This document shows, in pieces, positions 17,399-25,767 of a DNA stretch of 64,000 nucleotides. A program made the position numbers and the translations under genes. Under the pieces are notes generated by a model. That model ran no database searches. It worked only from the letters and a program-made list of their open reading frames with translations, and was not told the origin of the DNA. Numbering within the stretch: the first letter of the stretch is position 1; each line of letters begins with the position of its first letter. The stretch lies in the NCBI GenBank assembly GCA_036522155.1, contig DATDGI010000268.1, positions 15,398 to 79,397 of the forward strand, in the 5' to 3' direction. Origin of the DNA: UBA9676 sp036522155 (GTDB lineage Bacteria; Actinomycetota; Actinomycetes; Streptosporangiales; Streptosporangiaceae).

Positions 17399-19354
17399 AT
17401 GTACAACGCGTGGCACACGATGCACTCGTACAGCCGCGACCGGTCCATCACCCATCAGCGGCTGAAGCCGGGCACCGTCCGCCGGATCGCCTCCTACGCC
17501 CGCCCGTACCGGTGGACGCTGGCGCTCTACCTGACCGCCACCTCGGTGTCGGCGGTGACCACGATCGCCGTGCCGCTGCTGCTCAAGACACTGATCGACC
17601 GCGGCATCCTGCCACGTCACACGGCCGTGGTGCTGGCGGTGGCCGGCCTGGTGGCCGGCCTGGCGGTGTTCGGCGCCCTGCTGTCGATCGGGCAGCGCTG
17701 GCTGTCGGCCCGGATCGGTGAGGGCCTCATCTACGACCTGCGCACCGAGGTGTTCGAGCACGTGCAGCGGCAGCCGATCGCCTTCTTCACCCGCGCCCAG
17801 ACCGGCTCGCTGGTCAGCAGGCTGAACAGCGACGTCATCGGCGCCCAGCAGGCCATCACCTCGACCCTGTCCGGGGTGGTGTCCAACGTGCTGAGCCTGA
17901 TCCTGGTACTGGGGGCGATGCTGTACCTGTCCTGGCTGGTGACCGTCGTCGCGCTGGTGCTGATCCCCATGTTCATCATCCCGGCCCGGCTGGTCGGCCG
18001 CCGCCTGCAGCGGCTGACCCGGGAGTCGATGCAGCTCGACGCCGCGATGGGCAGCACCATGACCGAGCGCTTCAACGTGGCCGGCGCCATGCTGGTCAAG
18101 CTGTTCGGCCGGCCCAGGGACGAGGCGCACGAGTTCGCCGGGCGGGCGGCCCGGGTCAGGGACATCGGCGTGGTCACCGCCATGTACGGCAGCACCCTGT
18201 TCATCGCCCTCTCCCTGCTCGCCTCCCTGGCCACCGCGGTCGTCTACGGCCTGGGCGGCGCGCTGGTCATCCGCGACACCTTCCAGCTGGGCACGCTGGT
18301 CGCCCTGACCGTACTGCTGGCCCGGCTGTACGGGCCGATCACCGCGCTGTCCAACGTCCAGGTGGACGTGATGACCGCGCTGGTCAGCTTCGACCGGGTG
18401 TTCGAGGTGCTGGATCTCAAGCCGCTCATCGACGAGCGCCCGGGCGCGGTGCCACTGCCCGCGGCGGCCAGCGGCAACGGCCACCGGGTCACGGCGCCGG
18501 AGGTGACCTTCGATCACGTCTCGTTCCGCTACCCGTCGGCCAGCGAGGTGTCGCTCGCCTCGCTGGAGTCGATCGCGCTGCAGGTACCCGAGCGGCCCGG
18601 CACCGGCCAGGACGTGCTGCGTGACATCAGCTTCACCGCCCCGGCCGGGAAGCTCACCGCGCTGGTCGGGCCGTCCGGCGCGGGCAAGACCACCATCACC
18701 CACCTGGTCGCCCGGCTGTACGACCCCAACGCAGGAGCGGTCCGGATCGGCGGCCACGACCTGCGGGACATCACGCTGGACTCGCTGCACGACGCGGTCG
18801 GCGTGGTCACCCAGGACGCGCATATGTTCCACGACACGATCCGGGCCAACCTGGCCTACGCCCGGCCCAGAGCCACCGAGGCCGACCTGATCGAGGCGTG
18901 CCGGGCGGCCCAGATCTGGGAGCTGGTGGGCAGCCTGCCGGACGGCCTGGACACGGTGGTCGGCGACCGCGGGTACCGGCTGTCGGGCGGGGAGAAGCAG
19001 CGGCTGGCCATCGCCCGGCTGCTGCTCAAGGCGCCGTCGGTGGTGGTGCTGGACGAGGCCACCGCGCACCTGGATTCCGAGTCCGAGGTGGCGGTGAAGA
19101 ACGCCCTGCGGACCGCGCTGGCCGGCCGGACCTCGCTGGTGATCGCGCACCGGCTGTCCACCATCCGGGAGGCCGACCAGATCCTGGTCATCGATCACGG
19201 CCAGGTGACCGAGACGGGGCGTCATGCCGACCTGCTGGCCGCGGGCGGCCTGTACGCCGAGCTGTACCAGACCCAGTTCGCCAGCCAGGAGCAGCCATCC
19301 GCGCCGGTGTCCACCGCCACCGCCACCGGGAACGGTGCCGGTCAGGCGCCGTAA
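17399..19354 (+). CDS. ABC exporter, fused permease and ATP-binding domains
   Basis: 651-residue type IV ABC half-transporter. Six membrane helices lie at about residues 30-320 (TLALYLTATSVSAVTTIAV, VVLAVAGLVAGLAVFGALL, VVSNVLSLILVLGAMLYLSW and others), then an ATPase domain with Walker A GPSGAGKTT, signature LSGGEKQRLAI, Walker B VVVLDEATAHLDS and the H-loop AHRLS. It probably works as a homodimer since no partner gene is adjacent. ATG 17399 was chosen over the long upstream extension, which overlaps the divergent gene. The substrate is unknown; lipid or drug export is typical. Confidence 0.9.
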   Translation: MYNAWHTMHSYSRDRSITHQRLKPGTVRRIASYARPYRWTLALYLTATSVSAVTTIAVPLLLKTLIDRGILPRHTAVVLAVAGLVAGLAVFGALLSIGQRWLSARIGEGLIYDLRTEVFEHVQRQPIAFFTRAQTGSLVSRLNSDVIGAQQAITSTLSGVVSNVLSLILVLGAMLYLSWLVTVVALVLIPMFIIPARLVGRRLQRLTRESMQLDAAMGSTMTERFNVAGAMLVKLFGRPRDEAHEFAGRAARVRDIGVVTAMYGSTLFIALSLLASLATAVVYGLGGALVIRDTFQLGTLVALTVLLARLYGPITALSNVQVDVMTALVSFDRVFEVLDLKPLIDERPGAVPLPAAASGNGHRVTAPEVTFDHVSFRYPSASEVSLASLESIALQVPERPGTGQDVLRDISFTAPAGKLTALVGPSGAGKTTITHLVARLYDPNAGAVRIGGHDLRDITLDSLHDAVGVVTQDAHMFHDTIRANLAYARPRATEADLIEACRAAQIWELVGSLPDGLDTVVGDRGYRLSGGEKQRLAIARLLLKAPSVVVLDEATAHLDSESEVAVKNALRTALAGRTSLVIAHRLSTIREADQILVIDHGQVTETGRHADLLAAGGLYAELYQTQFASQEQPSAPVSTATATGNGAGQAP

Positions 19355-20316
19355 CCGACCCGGCGCAGCTCGTCCCCGGCGACCCGTTCCACCTCCGCCG
19401 CCTGGGCCGGGCTGAGCAGCCTGCGCCAGGCGCCCGCCTCGGCCGCGGGGTCCGGCCCGGGCTGCAGTTCCAGCGAGCTGATGTCGGCGCCGATGAACTC
19501 CGACACCGCCCGGGCCGCGGTCACCGGCTGCCGGATCATCTCCTCGTAGCGCAGCGTGATGAGCTGCTCCGGGGTCATGGTGTTGCGCAGCCGCGCCATC
19601 AGCCGGACCGTCCCGCGCCAGCGCATCGCGCACTTGCCGGCCACGGCCAGGCCCGGCCACTCGGCCCGGTCCGCCTGGGACTCCACGCCGAGCACGGGAT
19701 GGCTGAACTCGGCGTCCAGGTTCACCGCGCCGGAGGAGAACCAGGCCAGCGCCCCCGGGTCGGTGAGCATGCCGGCCACCGCGTCCCGGCCATCCCTGAT
19801 GATCTGCACCAGCCGGGCGTCGGGGAAGGCGTCCACCAGTGATTCGGCGCAGTACAGCAGGTCGGGGCTGGCGTCGCCGTAGCGGGTGAGGCCCCGCTCG
19901 GGCACGCAGGGGGCGGTTCCCTCCGCCCCGCCGGCTTCCCGGCAGGCCGGCGTGCAGCCCAGGCAGCAGTGCGGGGTGACCTGCCAGCCCTGGGCGAACG
20001 CGTCCCGCAGCACGGTTGCCGCGGCTTCGGCCCGGCCCCGGGCCAGCGCCGGGTTGCGGGCGAAACCGTGCACGACCGTCAGCACCCAGCGCTGGCCGAG
20101 GGTGACATGGAAGCCGCTGGTCCGCTTGAGCGCGCGGGCCAGGACGGCCGTCCCCGAACAGGGTGCGCCGAGCACGAACACCGGCTGCCTGACCTTGCGG
20201 CCGTTCACCACCAGGATGTGCGGCCGGACCGCGGCCGCGCGCGGGTAGGCCGCCATGACATCAGCGGGCGGCGGGCTCAGCACGCCGGTGCCGTCGGGCG
20301 CGGGGGACTCGGTCAC
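19342..20316 (-). CDS. Sulfotransferase family protein
   Basis: 324-residue PAPS-dependent sulfotransferase-like protein. The 5'-phosphosulfate loop is PVFVLGAPCSGTAVLARAL (about 45-63) and the 3'-phosphate motif is LVQIIRDGRDAVAGML. Between them is a cysteine-rich insertion, PHCCLGCTPACREAGG, followed by another Cys, uncommon in this family and able to hold a metal. GTG 20316 overlaps the stop of the upstream GH15 gene, so the two are co-translated. The acceptor substrate is unknown; the coupling hints at a carbohydrate. Confidence 0.82.
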   Translation of the reverse strand: MTESPAPDGTGVLSPPPADVMAAYPRAAAVRPHILVVNGRKVRQPVFVLGAPCSGTAVLARALKRTSGFHVTLGQRWVLTVVHGFARNPALARGRAEAAATVLRDAFAQGWQVTPHCCLGCTPACREAGGAEGTAPCVPERGLTRYGDASPDLLYCAESLVDAFPDARLVQIIRDGRDAVAGMLTDPGALAWFSSGAVNLDAEFSHPVLGVESQADRAEWPGLAVAGKCAMRWRGTVRLMARLRNTMTPEQLITLRYEEMIRQPVTAARAVSEFIGADISSLELQPGPDPAAEAGAWRRLLSPAQAAEVERVAGDELRRVGYGA

Positions 20317-22154
20317 CGCTGGCCGCGCCCCGCGGCCCGGGCGTGGCGGCCCAGCGGGCGCCGGCAGTGATCCGGCGCGTGGGCATCGAGGTTGAGCGCG
20401 GCCTGGATCAGCGGCACGTGGCTGAACGCCTGCGGCGTGTTCCCCACCAGCCGGTGGTAACGCGGGTCGTATTCCTCGCTGAGCAGCCCCACGTCGTTGC
20501 GCAGGGCCAGCAGCCGCTCGAACAGCTTGCTGGCCTCGTCCCGTTTGCCGATCAGGTCCAGGGCGTTGACCAGCCAGAAACTGCAGGCCAGGAACGCGCC
20601 CTCGCTGCCGGGCAGGCCATCGACCCCGGACTGCTCACCACCGGCCGACTGCGGCAGGCCGTACCGGCGCAGCAGCCCGCCGGCCGTCAAATCACGCTGG
20701 ATCACCTCGACCGTGGAGACCGCCCGCGGGTCGTCCGGCGGCAGGAAGCCGACCTCGAGCATGAGCAGCACCGCGGAGTCCAGTTCGCGCGAGCCGTAAT
20801 ACTGCGTGAAGGCCCCGACGGCCGGGTCATACCCCTGCGCACAGACCTGCTGGTGGATCTGGTCACGGATCTCCCGCCACTGGTCCACCGGCCCGGCCAG
20901 GCCCTGCTCCACGGCGTGCACACCCCGGTCGAACGCCACCCAGGCCATGATCTTGGAGTGGACGAAATGCCGCCGCGGGCCACGGACCTCCCAGATGCCC
21001 TCGTCCGGCTGTTCCCAGTTCTTGGCCAGGAAGGCCAGCAGCATCCGCTGCAGCGACCAGGCGTGCCGATCGTAGCCGATCCCGGCCCGCCGGCCCAGCG
21101 TCAGCGCGTCGATCACCTCCCCGTACACGTCAAGCTGGCGCTGGTTGACCGCGGCGTTGCCGATCCGTACCGGCGCCGATCCCTCATAGCCGGGCAGCCA
21201 GTCGGCCTCCCATTCGGCCAGCCGCCGCTCACCGGCCACCCCGTACATGATCTGGACATCGCGCGGCTGCCCGGCGATGGCCCGTTCCAGCCAGGCCCGC
21301 CAGGCGACCGCCTCCTCGGTGTAACCGGTGCGCAGCAGCGCCTCCAGCGTGATGGTGGCGTCCCGCAGCCAGCAGTAGCGGTAGTCCCAGTTGCGGCTGC
21401 CGCCGATGTCCTCGGGCAGGGAGGTGGTGGGCGCCGCCACGATGCCCCCGGTCGGCTGGTAGGTGAGCGCCTTGAGGGTGATCAGGGAGCGGATCACCGC
21501 TTCCCGGTGCGGCCCGTGGTAGGTGCACCGGGCCGACCAGTCCTGCCAGAACCGGCTGGTCTCGGCCAGGGACTCCTGCGCGTCGATCGCGTCGTGGTTC
21601 TTCTCATGCGACGGCACCCAGGACAGCACGAACGGCACCCGCTCGCCCGCGGTCACCGTGAACGTGGCCGTGTGGGCCAGGTTGCGGCCCGCCAGCCCGA
21701 CCGGGGTGTCCACCCACACGCTGTCCGGGCCCGCGATCGCCGTGATCCGCGTGTCCACCCGCCGGACCCACGGCACGATCTGGCCGTAGCCGAACCGGAG
21801 CCGAAGCACGCACTCCATGGCCACCGCGCCCTGCACGCCCTCCACCAGCCGGACCAGGACCGGCCGCCCGCTGCCCCGTGGCGGCATGAAGTCGATGACC
21901 CGGGCGGTACCGTCACCGGTGCGCCAGGTCGTCTCCAGGATCAGCGTCTCGCCCCGGTAGCTGCGGCTCACCTCGGCCTGCCCGGCCGGGGCGATCCGCC
22001 ACATGCCATGCGAGTCATCGCCCAGCAGGCCGGCGAAACACGCGGGTGAGTCGAACCGGGGCAGGCACAGCCAGTCCACCGAGCCGTCCCGCCCGACCAG
22101 GGCGGCCGACTGCATGTCACCGATGAGCGCGTAGTCCTCGATCAGTCCGGCCAC
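20313..22154 (-). CDS. Glycoside hydrolase family 15 (trehalase/glucoamylase-like)
   Basis: 613-residue cytoplasmic enzyme with an N-terminal GH15-associated beta domain (AGLIEDYALIGDMQSAALVG, VDWLCLPRFDSPACFAGLLGD) and an (alpha/alpha)6 catalytic barrel. The general acid/base region is RNWDYRYCWLRDATITLEALL and the C-terminal Glu lies in PGSEGAFLACSFWLVNAL. Actinobacterial members are trehalases or alpha-glucosidases. The start is GTG 22154, where GGAGG sits 5 bases upstream; longer frames run into the divergent lipoprotein promoter. Its stop overlaps the sulfotransferase start. Confidence 0.92.
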   Translation of the reverse strand: MAGLIEDYALIGDMQSAALVGRDGSVDWLCLPRFDSPACFAGLLGDDSHGMWRIAPAGQAEVSRSYRGETLILETTWRTGDGTARVIDFMPPRGSGRPVLVRLVEGVQGAVAMECVLRLRFGYGQIVPWVRRVDTRITAIAGPDSVWVDTPVGLAGRNLAHTATFTVTAGERVPFVLSWVPSHEKNHDAIDAQESLAETSRFWQDWSARCTYHGPHREAVIRSLITLKALTYQPTGGIVAAPTTSLPEDIGGSRNWDYRYCWLRDATITLEALLRTGYTEEAVAWRAWLERAIAGQPRDVQIMYGVAGERRLAEWEADWLPGYEGSAPVRIGNAAVNQRQLDVYGEVIDALTLGRRAGIGYDRHAWSLQRMLLAFLAKNWEQPDEGIWEVRGPRRHFVHSKIMAWVAFDRGVHAVEQGLAGPVDQWREIRDQIHQQVCAQGYDPAVGAFTQYYGSRELDSAVLLMLEVGFLPPDDPRAVSTVEVIQRDLTAGGLLRRYGLPQSAGGEQSGVDGLPGSEGAFLACSFWLVNALDLIGKRDEASKLFERLLALRNDVGLLSEEYDPRYHRLVGNTPQAFSHVPLIQAALNLDAHAPDHCRRPLGRHARAAGRGQR

Positions 22155-22274
22155 CGGCGCCTCCAGGTCAAGCCCATCCTGCCGGTAAACCGTACCTGGC
22201 CAGGCCACCCCCGCGGTGCGGGCCCGGTGTTCCGGTGCTCCCGGGCCGCGGCGCGGCCAGCCCCGGCCGGTCCC

Positions 22275-22280
22275 TAAGCT
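22275..22280 (+). promoter_or_regulatory. -10 box TAAGCT, leaderless promoter of lipoprotein gene
   Basis: TAAGCT ends 7 bases before GTG 22288, with no ribosome-binding sequence between. It supports GTG 22288 as the start. Confidence 0.5.
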
Positions 22281-22287
22281 GGCACTC

Positions 22288-22671
22288 GTGCCAGCACCTG
22301 AGGCCGCGCCCGGCCACCGGGCGACCCACAGCCGCCGCGCCGCGATGGCGGCGGCGCTGGCCGCGCTGGCCCTCCTCACCGTGACCGGCTGTGCCTCCTT
22401 CGACAAGGCGTTCGGCCAGCAGGAGGCGGTGGTCCAGTTCAAGGCGCAGACCCCCAACTCCGTCCGGCTCAAGGTCCGCGCCGCCTGCTCGCATCTGCCG
22501 AACGCGGTGCCAGAGCCGCTGCCGACCGACCACCTGGCCTCGGATGTCCTGAACGACGTCCGCTACCAGGTGAACAACGCCAGCGACGGCGACCTGGCCA
22601 AGCTGGATCAGTGCCTGCAGCGGTTCCCGTCGGTCACCGGGATCGAGTTCAACACCCCGGGCGGCAGCTGA
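22288..22671 (+). CDS. Predicted lipoprotein of unknown function
   Basis: 127 residues. A basic n-region (RATHSRRA) is followed by a hydrophobic stretch and the lipobox LTVTGC, so Cys35 would be lipidated by Lgt (gene at 40282) and the mature protein of about 93 residues anchored outside the membrane. The mature part has two Cys (in AACSHLP and DQCLQRF), which could form a disulfide. I do not recognise the family. It is followed by a second lipoprotein gene with its own promoter. Confidence 0.75.
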   Translation: MPAPEAAPGHRATHSRRAAMAAALAALALLTVTGCASFDKAFGQQEAVVQFKAQTPNSVRLKVRAACSHLPNAVPEPLPTDHLASDVLNDVRYQVNNASDGDLAKLDQCLQRFPSVTGIEFNTPGGS

Positions 22672-22709
22672 TCCTGGGCGAACCGACCCTGATCCGCCAC
22701 GCCGGTTCG

Positions 22710-22715
22710 TATATT
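22710..22715 (+). promoter_or_regulatory. -10 box TATATT, leaderless promoter of serine hydrolase gene
   Basis: TATATT lies 8 bases before GTG 22724, again without a Shine-Dalgarno sequence. It is one of the few AT-rich hexamers in this region. Confidence 0.5.
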
Positions 22716-22723
22716 CGGGTTCC

Positions 22724-23698
22724 GTGACTCGCCTCCGGACCACCGCACGGATTTCCGTGCGCAACGGCGGATGCCTGGCCGGCGCCGTGCTCGCCGCGGC
22801 GGCGGTGGCGGGCTGCGGCCTGGTGGGCGGGTCACCGGCCAACTCGGCCGCCTCCCCGGCCGCCCGGCCGGCCCCGGTGGTCAGCACCCCGCCCGCCCCC
22901 ATCCCGTCCCCGTCCGGGCCGCCCTGCCCGGCCCGGCCGGCCGGGTTCTCCTGCCAGATGCGGCTGCGGATCGCCGCGGTCGAGCATTACCTGAGGCAGC
23001 GGCCCGGCGTGATCGGGGTCGTGCTGCGGGACCGGGACACCGGCGCGGTGTGGCGGAACAGGTACGCCGGCAGCCAGATCTACATGGCCTCCACCAGCAA
23101 GCTGGCCATGGCGGTGACGCTGCTGGTGCAGAACCAGGCCGGCGTCATCCACCTGTCACCCACGGACCGCGCGGTGATGTACCAGATGCTGCACGTCAGC
23201 TCGGACAACGCCGCCGACGACCTGTGGTTCAAGTACGGGGCCTCGTTCTACACCAGCTTTTTCCCGAGGATCGGCCTGGCCAGCGCCCAGTACCTGCCGC
23301 AGGCGGGGGTGAGCGGGCCGTACTGGGGTGAGATGACCTGCACGGCCGAAGACGAGAGCCACGTGATCAACTACGTGCTGGACACACTGCCCGCGCCGCT
23401 CAGGAACTACCTGGTGGACCAGTTGCGGCACGTCGCCCAGGTGCAGCACTTCGGCGTCTGGGGCGCGGGCCGGGCCAACCAGCCGGGCAACAAGGACGGC
23501 TGGTCGGTGGAGAAGCCGGGCTGGATCATCGACTCGGTCGGCTTCGCGGGGCGAGGCGAGGAGTACACCCTGGCCATGATGAACTCGCTGAACGGCCAGG
23601 GTGAGTACGCCGACGGCACGCAGACCGTGACGCAGGTGGCGGCGCTGCTGTTCCGCGGTCATCACGTCCCGGCGCCGAAGGTGAGCGCCACGCCCTGA
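22724..23698 (+). CDS. Class A beta-lactamase-like serine hydrolase, lipoprotein
   Basis: 324-residue exported protein. Lipobox AAVAGC places the lipidated Cys at 31, followed by a Pro/Ser-rich linker to about 70. The penicillin-recognising motifs are in order: SxxK as S123-T-S-K126, SDN at 160-162, and KDG (in place of KTG) in NKDGWSVEKPG. The class A Glu (ExxLN) is not evident, so it is more likely a D,D-peptidase-like or inactive relative than a true beta-lactamase. The last 13 codons lie in a 39-bp sequence repeated 951 bp downstream. Confidence 0.82.
   Translation: MTRLRTTARISVRNGGCLAGAVLAAAAVAGCGLVGGSPANSAASPAARPAPVVSTPPAPIPSPSGPPCPARPAGFSCQMRLRIAAVEHYLRQRPGVIGVVLRDRDTGAVWRNRYAGSQIYMASTSKLAMAVTLLVQNQAGVIHLSPTDRAVMYQMLHVSSDNAADDLWFKYGASFYTSFFPRIGLASAQYLPQAGVSGPYWGEMTCTAEDESHVINYVLDTLPAPLRNYLVDQLRHVAQVQHFGVWGAGRANQPGNKDGWSVEKPGWIIDSVGFAGRGEEYTLAMMNSLNGQGEYADGTQTVTQVAALLFRGHHVPAPKVSATP
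23638..23676. repeat. 39-bp direct repeat, copy 1 (inside serine hydrolase 3' end)
   Basis: Identical to 24589-24627 over 39 bases, with imperfect similarity for about 20 more bases downstream. Here it encodes part of the serine hydrolase C-terminus (AALLFRGHHVPAP). Confidence 0.9.
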
Positions 23699-23747
23699 TC
23701 CGTCTCCGTAGCGCCGGGTGACGGGCCGGTGCGACCGCACGCTGCGG

Positions 23748-24515
23748 CTAGGGGCTGGCCACGCTGACCGAGAACGACCTGGTGCCCAGGCCGGCACCGC
23801 CCTGCCAGATCTCGAAGCCGGCCTCGACGTCGATCAGGTACCAGGAACCGCGGATATAGCCCCGGCTCACCGCGTCGGCCACCAGGGGCTGCAGGTCCAG
23901 GTTGCGGACCGAGGTGGCGGCGCCGGTCATCGCGTAGGAGATGGTCCTCCCGCCGATCACCCGGCCCCACACGTCGTAGCTGCGGCCGCCGATGCTGACG
24001 CTGCCGGCTATCAGGGAGCCCGCCGGGTGCACTCGCCCGGAGTGGTTCAGCCAGATCATCAGCTCACCGCCGTTGGGCTGGCCCGTAGCGGTGGGTGTCT
24101 TGCTGAACCAGATGTCGTAGGCGACGTTGTAGACGTTGCTGCCCCGGGGCTGGGAGGTGCGCCAGCTGGTGGTCACGGTGCCAGCGCGGATGCTGGAAAC
24201 CCGGATTGGCAACCCGCTGCCGGAGGTGCAGGCACCCCAGTGGCAGCCCTTGTAGAGGGAAGGGTAGCCGCCGGGTACGCCGCGGGTGGCGTCGGCGATC
24301 GAGGACGTCGCCACCATGAAGTCGGTGCTTCCGTCCGTGGTGATGCACTGGCGGGCAGCCGATCCATACTCGTTGTTCTGGAGCGTGTAGGCGCCGCCGC
24401 TGACGGCAAGAGTCTGTGAATCGCACAGCGTCGCGGGGGACGCCGTGGCACAGGCTGGCAGGGCTCCCAGCATTAATGCGCCCGCGAGCGCGAGGGCATA
24501 TCCCCGGCGGGTCAT
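23748..24515 (-). CDS. Secreted glycoside hydrolase family 12 (endoglucanase/xyloglucanase type)
   Basis: 255 residues with an N-terminal signal sequence (MTRRGYALALAGALMLGALPACA); the LPAC could be a lipobox, or cleavage may follow ATASPA. The GH12 fold is marked by NNEYGS, VAYDIWFSK, the nucleophile Glu in NGGELMIWLNH and the acid/base Glu in DVEAGFEIWQGG. Family members cut beta-1,4-glucan or xyloglucan outside the cell. It lies on the opposite strand between two copies of a 39-bp repeat, so it probably arrived or was rearranged there. The promoter would lie in 24516-24696. Confidence 0.9.
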   Translation of the reverse strand: MTRRGYALALAGALMLGALPACATASPATLCDSQTLAVSGGAYTLQNNEYGSAARQCITTDGSTDFMVATSSIADATRGVPGGYPSLYKGCHWGACTSGSGLPIRVSSIRAGTVTTSWRTSQPRGSNVYNVAYDIWFSKTPTATGQPNGGELMIWLNHSGRVHPAGSLIAGSVSIGGRSYDVWGRVIGGRTISYAMTGAATSVRNLDLQPLVADAVSRGYIRGSWYLIDVEAGFEIWQGGAGLGTRSFSVSVASP

Positions 24516-24588
24516 GCCCGAATTTCCCACATCTGGCCCAGGTGGCCAAGGGGGCAAAGTCCCTCTGGGCCATAACGCCGATGGACGC

Positions 24589-24627
24589 GGCGGCGCTGCT
24601 GTTCCGCGGTCATCACGTCCCGGCGCC
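24589..24627. repeat. 39-bp direct repeat, copy 2
   Basis: Second copy of the end of the serine hydrolase gene, here without the rest of that gene. The 60 bases at 24589-24649 would encode AALLFRGHHVPAPRVSATP and a stop, a K-to-R variant of the original tail. It is a gene fragment, not an expressed gene as far as can be seen. Confidence 0.9.
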
Positions 24628-24696
24628 ACGCGTCAGCGCCACTCCGTAGCACCAGCCCGGTTGCACGGCTCACGGCAGTGTGGCACAGTAGCTCAA

Positions 24697-24729
24697 ATGC
24701 CTATTAAGCTGATCGGAAAGGTGGCCTGA
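24697..24729 (+). other. Ten-codon ORF directly before the ABC importer
   Basis: ATG at 24697 opens MPIKLIGKVA and stops at 24729, one base before the ATG of the substrate-binding protein. The GGAAAGG inside its 3' part is the ribosome site of the next gene. It might act as a coupled leader; it does not resemble the Cys-rich leaders of actinobacterial sulfur operons. Could be chance. Confidence 0.3.
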
Positions 24730-25767
24730 ATGCGCAAGGGCCTTCTCGCGGCCGGGGTGGCCGCTCTCACGGTGCTGGCGGCCGGCTGCGGCTCGTCGTC
24801 GTCATCGCAGGGCGCCACTGCCAGCCCGGTCGTGCTGCGGCTGGGTTTCCTGGCCAACATCACCCACGAGCCTGCCCTGGTGGCCCTGGAGAAGGGGTTC
24901 TTCGCCAAGGACCTGGGCAAGAACGTCACGCTGAAGACCACCGTTTTCAGCTCGGGCACGGAGGAGACCACCGCGCTGCTGGCGGGCCAGCTGGACGCCG
25001 CCTACGTCGGCCCCAACCCGGCCATCAACGCCTGGCAGAAGTCCAACGGCACCGCCATCAAGATCATTGCCGGCGCGGCCTCCGGCGGTGCGTCCCTGGT
25101 GGTCAAGTCGGGCATCACCAGCGCCGCCCAGCTCAAGGGCAAGTCGCTGGCCACCCCGTCGCTGGGCAACACCCAGGACGTCGCCCTCCGCTACTGGCTG
25201 AAGCAGCACGGCCTGACCACCACCCCGACCGGGGGCGGTGACGTGGCGATCAAGCCCATCAAGCCGAACTCGGCCGCCGTGCTGGAGTTCAAGTCCGGCC
25301 AGATCGACGGCGCCTGGGAGCCGGAGCCGTACGCCACCGAGATGGTGCTCGACGGCGGGACCCGGCTGGTGAACGAGGCGAGCCTGTGGCCGGGTGGCAG
25401 CTTCGTCACCACCGACCTCGTCGTCACCCAGTCCTTCCTGAAGGCGCATGCCAGCGCCGTCAATGGCCTGCTCAAGGGCCAGATTCAGGCCAACAGCTAC
25501 ATCAACGCCAGCCCTCAGGCCGCCGCCGCGGCGGCCAACACCGAGCTGACCACGCTGCTGGGCAAAGGGCTGTCGAGCAGCGTGCTGGCCGCCTCGCTGA
25601 AGTACATCACCTTCACCAACGACCCCAGCGCGGCCTCGCTCGGCACCGACGCCCAGCACGCGGAGTCGGTCGGCCTGCTCAAACCGGTCAACCTGGCCGG
25701 CATCTACGACCTGGGACCGCTCAACGCGCTGCTGAAGGCGGACGGGCAGCCACAGGTGAGTTCATGA
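24730..25767 (+). CDS. NitT/TauT-type ABC transporter substrate-binding lipoprotein
   Basis: 345 residues with lipobox LAAGC (Cys20) and a Ser-rich linker, then an NMT1/SsuA-like periplasmic-binding fold: LRLGFLANITHEPALVALEKGFF at the N-terminus, AAYVGPNPAINAWQ, and LATPSLGNTQDVALRYWLKQHGL. The family binds sulfonates, taurine, nitrate or pyrimidine precursors, and no residue here decides between them. ATP-binding and permease genes follow with overlapping ends. Downstream genes for molybdopterin enzymes do not by themselves imply an oxyanion metal substrate. Confidence 0.9.
   Translation: MRKGLLAAGVAALTVLAAGCGSSSSSQGATASPVVLRLGFLANITHEPALVALEKGFFAKDLGKNVTLKTTVFSSGTEETTALLAGQLDAAYVGPNPAINAWQKSNGTAIKIIAGAASGGASLVVKSGITSAAQLKGKSLATPSLGNTQDVALRYWLKQHGLTTTPTGGGDVAIKPIKPNSAAVLEFKSGQIDGAWEPEPYATEMVLDGGTRLVNEASLWPGGSFVTTDLVVTQSFLKAHASAVNGLLKGQIQANSYINASPQAAAAAANTELTTLLGKGLSSSVLAASLKYITFTNDPSAASLGTDAQHAESVGLLKPVNLAGIYDLGPLNALLKADGQPQVSS

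Noticed and set aside
17357..19660. 767-codon open frame on the minus strand
   Set aside because: Antisense of the ABC exporter; repetitive Gly/Arg/Gln composition and no domain.
24416..24649. 77-codon ORF ending with the repeated hydrolase tail
   Set aside because: Its first part is antisense to the GH12 gene and 5' region; only the last 20 codons derive from a real protein, by duplication.
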